Assembly (NCBI GenBank): GCA_016721505.1
Contig: JADKHX010000003.1
Location: 248,001-312,000 of the forward strand
DNA from: Rhodocyclaceae bacterium
Lineage (GTDB): Bacteria > Pseudomonadota > Gammaproteobacteria > Burkholderiales > Rhodocyclaceae
Direction: 5' to 3'
DNA: 64,000 nt
Within the stretch, counting starts at the first letter, position 1. The number at the start of each line of letters is the position of its first letter. Under the pieces are notes generated by a model. That model did no database searches. It was not told the DNA's origin and saw only the letters and a list, made by a program, of their open reading frames with translations. Shown here piece by piece: positions 60,174 to 64,000 of this stretch. Both the position numbers and the translations under genes were made by a program.

Positions 60174-61490
60174 TTATTTGGCTCCGCTGCTTATCCATTT
60201 GAGCGGATCAAACGCAAGTCCTTTGTGCCTTAGCTCAAAGTATAGGCCAGCTTCCGGTATGCCCCCGCTGCTGCCCACCGTACTCACTACTACCCCTGCG
60301 TTGACTTGCCGCCCGACAGTGGCGAGTAGAGTTTGATTATTGCCATAGACTGAGAAAAAATCGTCGTCGTGGTCGATCACCAACAAGTTGCCAAAGCCGC
60401 GCATCCATTCGCTAAATACGACCGTGCCTGCAGCAACGGCGCGAACTTCGGTACCTTCATCAGCACGAATAAAAATACCCTTCCACGTCGTGCCGCCGTC
60501 TTCACGTGTGCTGCCGAAACGGCCTTTGATTTGGCCAATCGTGGGCATCCGTAATTTGCCCCGCAGCTGGCCGAAAACGCCGGCGATTTTGCCCGGGTCA
60601 GCATCAGTAATTTTTGAGCGGGGTGAAACAGGTTTGGGTTTGACCGACGGCGGCGAAGCAGGGGTTTCGCAAAGCACTGCTTTGCGCCTGCGTAGCGGGT
60701 CGGCTGTACTAAGTCGACACTCCACGTCAGCACCAACTGATGGCTTTTTCGACGCAGGCGAATTTTTTCCTAGCCCTTCAATGAGTTTGCTAAGCCGCAA
60801 TTCATCGCGTTTCAAGCTGCCGATTTCTCGCCGTTGCGCTTTGATTTTTCCTGCCAAGGAGGTCAGCGTCAATTGCCGTTGTTTTTGCAACGCGAGCAAT
60901 TCTTCACGACTGCCCTGTTCATTTTTTTCGATCGCTAGAATCTGCGCTTTGTGCTCTGCTACCTTTTGCGCTAGCGTGCGTTTCTCGACTGCAATACCTT
61001 GCAACTCTTTTATCAGATTGGCCTTGGCTTGCGATAACCGGGTTAGAAAATACTCGTCGCGCGCTGATTGATTTGGGTCTGTTCCCGACAACCATTTTTG
61101 CAAGGCATCGCGCTCACCTTGCGACGCTTGCGAGCGCAACACGCGACCCAATTGCGCTTGCTGCCGTGCCGCCTGAGCGTCGAGTCGGCGCGCCTGACTG
61201 TTGAGTTCGTTAAGTTGTGTTTGCACGGCTTTGCGCTCGTCGCTCAGTTCGCGCAAGTGTTTGGTGGCGACCGAAATGCGAGTTTCGGTGTCCTTCAATT
61301 GATCAGCCGCGTCGCTGTGTTTTTCTTCGCTTTTGGCCAGATCCCGATTCAGTGTCTGCAGGCGATTTTGTACATCCTTGAGGTCGTGTTTGGCAGCGCC
61401 ATTGGTGGTGGAAAATGCAAGAGCGCAAGCAAGAGCGGTGACCCAGTGCAACGAGCGCCAAGTAAGGTTGGGGCTCGCAACGGATCTCAC
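60174..61490 (-). CDS. EnvC-like LytM-domain protein with a 32-residue repeat insertion
   Basis: A 438-residue periplasmic protein: signal peptide, long coiled coil (about 30-245) and a C-terminal LytM fold (about 310-435). The LytM domain lacks the zinc ligands of active enzymes: the usual HxxxD is WKGIFI here and the C-terminal HxH is YFEL. It is therefore likely an amidase activator such as EnvC rather than an enzyme. Start is GTG 61490, overlapping the gpmA stop (GTGA). Residues about 250-281 (VGADVECRLSTADPLRRRKA and onward) come from the long repeat, lying between coiled coil and LytM domain. Confidence 0.92.
   Translation of the reverse strand: MRSVASPNLTWRSLHWVTALACALAFSTTNGAAKHDLKDVQNRLQTLNRDLAKSEEKHSDAADQLKDTETRISVATKHLRELSDERKAVQTQLNELNSQARRLDAQAARQQAQLGRVLRSQASQGERDALQKWLSGTDPNQSARDEYFLTRLSQAKANLIKELQGIAVEKRTLAQKVAEHKAQILAIEKNEQGSREELLALQKQRQLTLTSLAGKIKAQRREIGSLKRDELRLSKLIEGLGKNSPASKKPSVGADVECRLSTADPLRRRKAVLCETPASPPSVKPKPVSPRSKITDADPGKIAGVFGQLRGKLRMPTIGQIKGRFGSTREDGGTTWKGIFIRADEGTEVRAVAAGTVVFSEWMRGFGNLLVIDHDDDFFSVYGNNQTLLATVGRQVNAGVVVSTVGSSGGIPEAGLYFELRHKGLAFDPLKWISSGAK
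60648..60743 (+). repeat. Long dispersed repeat (96 bp), in frame inside the EnvC-like gene
   Basis: Modules: CGGCGGCGAAGCAGGGGTTT, hairpin A CGCAAAGCACTGCTTTGCG, CCTGCGTAGCGG, hairpin B (GTCGGC with GTCGAC, one mismatch), ACTCCAC and GTCAGCACCAACTGATGG. The gene strand reads VGADVECRLSTADPLRRRKA and on to VLCETPASP, the same peptide and frame as in the efflux protein. Confidence 0.92.
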
Positions 61491-62236
61491 GCGTTGGCTT
61501 TTCCCTGATTGGCCACGGCTTGCATCGCTGCAGCAATCGCATCTGCATCGCCCAAGTAATAGCTGCGTATTGGTTTTAGTGCCGCATCCAATTCATAAAC
61601 CAAGGGCTGAGCGGTAGGAATGTTGAGATTGACGATGGCCTCGTCGCTGACATTGTCTAGATATTTAATCAAGGCACGAAGACTGTTCCCGTGCGCTGCG
61701 ATGATCACGCGTTTGCCCGATTTCACCGCAGGCGCGATGGTCTCGTGCCAGTGCGGCAGAAAGCGTTCGACAGTGTCTTTGAGGCATTCGGTATGCGGAA
61801 ATTCTTTCGCCGACAAATTGGCATAACGCGGATTGTCGGTCTCCAAGCGCGGATCATTGTTGTCAAGCGCCGGTGGTGGTGTGTCATAAGCGCGTCGCCA
61901 AATCAACACTTGTTCGTCACCAAATTTTGCTGCAGTTTCCGATTTATTCAACCCTTGCAAGGCGCCGTAATGACGCTCGTTCAAGCGCCACGAATGCGCA
62001 ATCGGTATCCACATCAGGTCCATTTGTTCAAGCACTGTCCACAGTGTTTTTATCGCTCGTTGCAACACCGAGGTGTAGGCGATATCAAAGCTAAAGCCCT
62101 CAGCTTTCAACAACTGACCTGCCGCAATCGCTTCCGCCATGCCCTTTTCACTTAAACCTACATCGGTCCAGCCAGTGAAGCGATTTTCTTTGTTCCAGAC
62201 GGATTCACCGTGACGCAGGAGAACGATTTTGTACAT
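61487..62236 (-). CDS. gpmA: 2,3-bisphosphoglycerate-dependent phosphoglycerate mutase
   Basis: A glycolytic enzyme that interconverts 3- and 2-phosphoglycerate. ATG 62236 gives 249 residues, the normal length. LLRHGESVWNKENRFTGWTDVGLSEKG carries the phospho-histidine (residue 9), and RRAYDTPPPALDNND and IIAAHGNSLRALIKYL complete the site. First gene of the minus-strand run gpmA-envC-like-ctpA; its stop overlaps the next start. Confidence 0.97.
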   Translation of the reverse strand: MYKIVLLRHGESVWNKENRFTGWTDVGLSEKGMAEAIAAGQLLKAEGFSFDIAYTSVLQRAIKTLWTVLEQMDLMWIPIAHSWRLNERHYGALQGLNKSETAAKFGDEQVLIWRRAYDTPPPALDNNDPRLETDNPRYANLSAKEFPHTECLKDTVERFLPHWHETIAPAVKSGKRVIIAAHGNSLRALIKYLDNVSDEAIVNLNIPTAQPLVYELDAALKPIRSYYLGDADAIAAAMQAVANQGKANA

Positions 62237-62346
62237 GATTGCTCGCAGGAAAGTAATGAAAAAGTAAGCCCGAAACGGCAGGCTTGGGGCGTTATTGCGT
62301 ATGCAGCAGGGAGGGCATTTCGTGCATCGTGTGACCAAGCGCATTC

Positions 62347-62352
62347 TATAAT
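62347..62352 (+). promoter_or_regulatory. Consensus -10 box between gpmA and the rhodanese gene
   Basis: TATAAT lies 52 bases before the rhodanese ATG in the 168-bp divergent gap. No good -35 box is at the normal distance, so this is only a partial promoter match. Confidence 0.4.
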
Positions 62353-62404
62353 AGCGGCACTTCTTTTCTATTAGTCGCTTCTGTTGGCGACGACTTTTAA
62401 GCAT

Positions 62405-62818
62405 ATGGCAATTGAATTTATCCAGCAAAATATGATGTGGGTTGGCCTCGCTTTAGTCTCTGGCTTGATGCTGATTTGGCCGATGCTGACCGGCGGTGGC
62501 AAGGATGAGCTAACCCCCGCTGCGGCGACCATGATGATGAATCGGCAGGACGCGGTGGTGCTTGACGTACGTGAAGCCAGTGAGTGGAGCGCCGGTCATA
62601 TTCAAGGCGCGCGACACATCACGTTGGCACAATTGGGTACACATTTGTCTGAAATTGAGAAACTCAAAACCACACCGTTGATTGTGTGCTGTGCCAATGG
62701 CATGCGCTCCGGCAGCGCCGTGAGTACGCTCAAAAAGGCTGGATTTGAGCAAGTCTATATGCTTAGTGGCGGGCTAGTGGCGTGGACTGAAGCGAACTTG
62801 CCGCTAAGCAAAAAATAG
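62405..62818 (+). CDS. Rhodanese-domain protein, membrane anchored
   Basis: A 137-residue protein: N-terminal membrane segment (MMWVGLALVSGLMLIWPML), then a single rhodanese domain with AVVLDVREASEWSAGHIQGARHI and the catalytic loop CCANGMRSGSA, whose cysteine should carry persulfide. ATG 62405 is preferred to TTG 62384. The set rhodanese-grxC-secB is a common betaproteobacterial block. Confidence 0.9.
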   Translation: MAIEFIQQNMMWVGLALVSGLMLIWPMLTGGGKDELTPAAATMMMNRQDAVVLDVREASEWSAGHIQGARHITLAQLGTHLSEIEKLKTTPLIVCCANGMRSGSAVSTLKKAGFEQVYMLSGGLVAWTEANLPLSKK

Positions 62819-62843
62819 CGATTTAGAAGGCGAGGGCCGCTTG

Positions 62844-63101
62844 ATGAGCAAGGTGATGATGTACTCAACGGGAGTGTGCCCGTATTGCGTGCGCGCCGAG
62901 CAGTTGTTACTCAGAAAGGGCGTGCCCGCCATCGAGAAAATCCGTGTCGATCTTGATCCCGCGCGGCGCAATGAAATGATGCAGCGGACGGGGCAGCGTA
63001 CGGTGCCGCAAATATTTATCGGTGATACCCATGTTGGCGGCTGCGACGAACTTTATGCGCTTGAGCGCGCTGGTGAACTTGACCCACTGCTAGCGCGCTA
63101 A
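62844..63101 (+). CDS. grxC: Glutaredoxin 3
   Basis: An 85-residue glutaredoxin with the dithiol active site CPYC (residues about 12-15), the TVPQIFIGDTHVGGCDEL substrate-binding loop and normal length. It reduces disulfides with glutathione. ATG 62844 has GAGGG upstream; TTG 62841 is an alternative. 25 bases after the rhodanese gene. Confidence 0.96.
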   Translation: MSKVMMYSTGVCPYCVRAEQLLLRKGVPAIEKIRVDLDPARRNEMMQRTGQRTVPQIFIGDTHVGGCDELYALERAGELDPLLAR

Positions 63102-63144
63102 GGCTAAAATATCGTTTTCCACCTAACTAGTATTGGCCTTAATC

Positions 63145-63642
63145 ATGAGCGATCAGCAACCTATATTCAGCATCGAAAAACTTTACGTCAAAGACATTTC
63201 CCTCGAAGTTCCTGGTGCGCCTGGCGTGTATCTCGAGCGCGAAGCGCCGGAAGTTGAAATCCAACTCCAGACCGCCGCCGCCAAAATTGACGAAGGCATG
63301 TACGAGTCCACCTTGACCGTCACCATCACCGCCAAGCGTGGCGAAACTACCTATTTCCTGATTGAAGCCGCGCAAGCCGGGATCTTCCAATTGCGAAACA
63401 TTCCCGAAGCCGACATCGGCCCAATACTCGGTGTCGCTTGTCCGAATATTCTGTTTCCCTATGCGCGTGAAGTCATTTCCGACATCGCGACCCGTGCGGG
63501 TTTCCCACCAGTGCTGCTTGCGCCGGTGAATTTTGACGCGCTGTTTCAGCAACGCATGATGGAACAACAAGCCGCCGCACAAGCGCAGCCTGATGCTGCC
63601 GCACAAGTTTCGGTCGCAACACCAGAGACCACGCTGCAATAA
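63145..63642 (+). CDS. secB: Protein-export chaperone SecB
   Basis: SecB tetramers hold preproteins unfolded and pass them to SecA. The 165-residue product has the family core FSIEKLYVKDISLEVPGAP, YEATLTVTITAK-like and CPNILFPYAREVISDIATRAGFPPVLLAPVNFDALF, with a Q/A-rich tail. ATG 63145 is chosen; TTG 63133 is less likely. Confidence 0.96.
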   Translation: MSDQQPIFSIEKLYVKDISLEVPGAPGVYLEREAPEVEIQLQTAAAKIDEGMYESTLTVTITAKRGETTYFLIEAAQAGIFQLRNIPEADIGPILGVACPNILFPYAREVISDIATRAGFPPVLLAPVNFDALFQQRMMEQQAAAQAQPDAAAQVSVATPETTLQ

Positions 63643-63670
63643 CTCAAACTTACGCTTCGCCACCATTGCC

Positions 63671-64000
63671 ATGACGAATCAACGCAACAGCATTTTTCGA
63701 CTGGCCTTGGTGGGGGGTGCCGTGCTGGTCGCTACCGTACCAGCCTACGCGCTGGATTACCTCTCAGTCGCCACTGCCACGACACTCTATGACGCGCCAT
63801 CGGTCAAGGCAAAGCCGCTTTATGTGGTTGCTCGTGATACCCCCGTTGAGCAAGTCGTGGTGACTGGCGCATGGGTCAAAATTCGAGACAGCGCAGGGGA
63901 TTTGCTGTGGGTTGAAAAGCAGTGGCTCTCAGCCAAGCGCACCGTGATCGTCAAAGCGGAGCGTGCCAAGATTCGCCAAGAACCTGACGATGCCGCCGCA
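63671..64000 (+). CDS. SH3-domain secreted protein (partial, 3' end outside window)
   Basis: The frame from ATG 63671 is open to the end of the window (110 codons). It has a signal peptide (SIFRLALVGGAVLVATVPAYA) and a bacterial SH3 region (SVATATTLYDAPSVKAKPLYVV, then WVKIRDSAGDLLWVEKQWLS). A short secreted SH3 protein next to secB, ahead of gpsA, is common in Burkholderiales; gpsA would lie beyond the window. Confidence 0.85.
   Translation, partial: MTNQRNSIFRLALVGGAVLVATVPAYALDYLSVATATTLYDAPSVKAKPLYVVARDTPVEQVVVTGAWVKIRDSAGDLLWVEKQWLSAKRTVIVKAERAKIRQEPDDAAA

Noticed and set aside
13395..60743. CRISPR array
   Set aside because: The repeats are dispersed over 47 kb, occur in both orientations and inside genes, have no regular spacers and no cas genes nearby.

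Overview
The window is a chromosomal segment of a betaproteobacterium of moderate GC content, most likely Burkholderiales or a close relative, probably uncultured. The evidence is the complete order of the S10-spc-alpha ribosomal block, the assimilatory sulfate cluster built on cysI-DUF934-cysH-cysD-cysN, the rhodanese-grxC-secB-SH3 block and the many ABC/TRAP uptake systems. I cannot place it more precisely from sequence alone. Nearly all of the DNA is coding, and the genes look chromosomal; I saw no phage, integrase, transposase, CRISPR array, rRNA or tRNA.

Layout. 1-12977: translation and transcription block, from the 3' part of rplD to rplQ, with secY, infA, rpmJ and rpoA and two recognisable internal promoters. 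13093-20070: sulfate assimilation (cysN, cysD, APS-reductase-type cysH, DUF934, cysI, TauE/SafE permease on the minus strand; divergent cysB). 20268-23434: glutamate/aspartate ABC importer. 23512-26641: Atm1-type ABC exporter, acyl-CoA thioesterase and an orphan FliA-family sigma factor. 26699-32472: tripartite RND efflux pump. 32592-38516: a four-gene cluster of c-type cytochromes plus a membrane protein that I cannot match to a known named system. 38573-43722: LysE exporter, small membrane protein, PQQ-type sugar dehydrogenase, YjgA, PmbA/TldE, RsuA. 43769-48392: branched-chain amino acid type ABC importer. 48504-53511: small secreted protein, TMEM175-like channel, TRAP transporter, histidine phosphatase. 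53583-58647: glyA, nrdR, ribD, SDR, MoeB/ThiF, hypothetical. 58662-64000: CtpA, EnvC-like LytM protein, GpmA, rhodanese, GrxC, SecB and a partial SH3 protein.

The most unusual signal is not a gene. A modular dispersed repeat occurs at least fourteen times between 13.4 kb and 60.7 kb and never in the ribosomal block. The short form is about 28 bp, built round a hairpin whose best copy reads TCACCAGCACCAACTGGTGA. The long form is 93 or 96 bp: it ends in the short core and adds two more hairpins. Copies lie directly after stop codons, between genes, and, strikingly, in frame inside coding sequences (CysN, DUF934, the outer-membrane efflux protein twice, a cytochrome, YjgA, a histidine phosphatase, RibD, an EnvC-like protein). 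Because the long form is a multiple of three and is open in more than one frame, it adds about 32 residues without breaking the gene. Three unrelated proteins carry the same element-encoded peptide. One copy shows a compensatory double change that keeps its hairpin. This behaves like the palindromic elements known to insert into Rickettsia genes, but the sequence is one I do not recognise.

Second in interest are the cytochrome cluster at 32.6-38.5 kb and a perfect 16-bp stem-loop that buries the start codon of nrdR beside a G-quadruplex-like tract.
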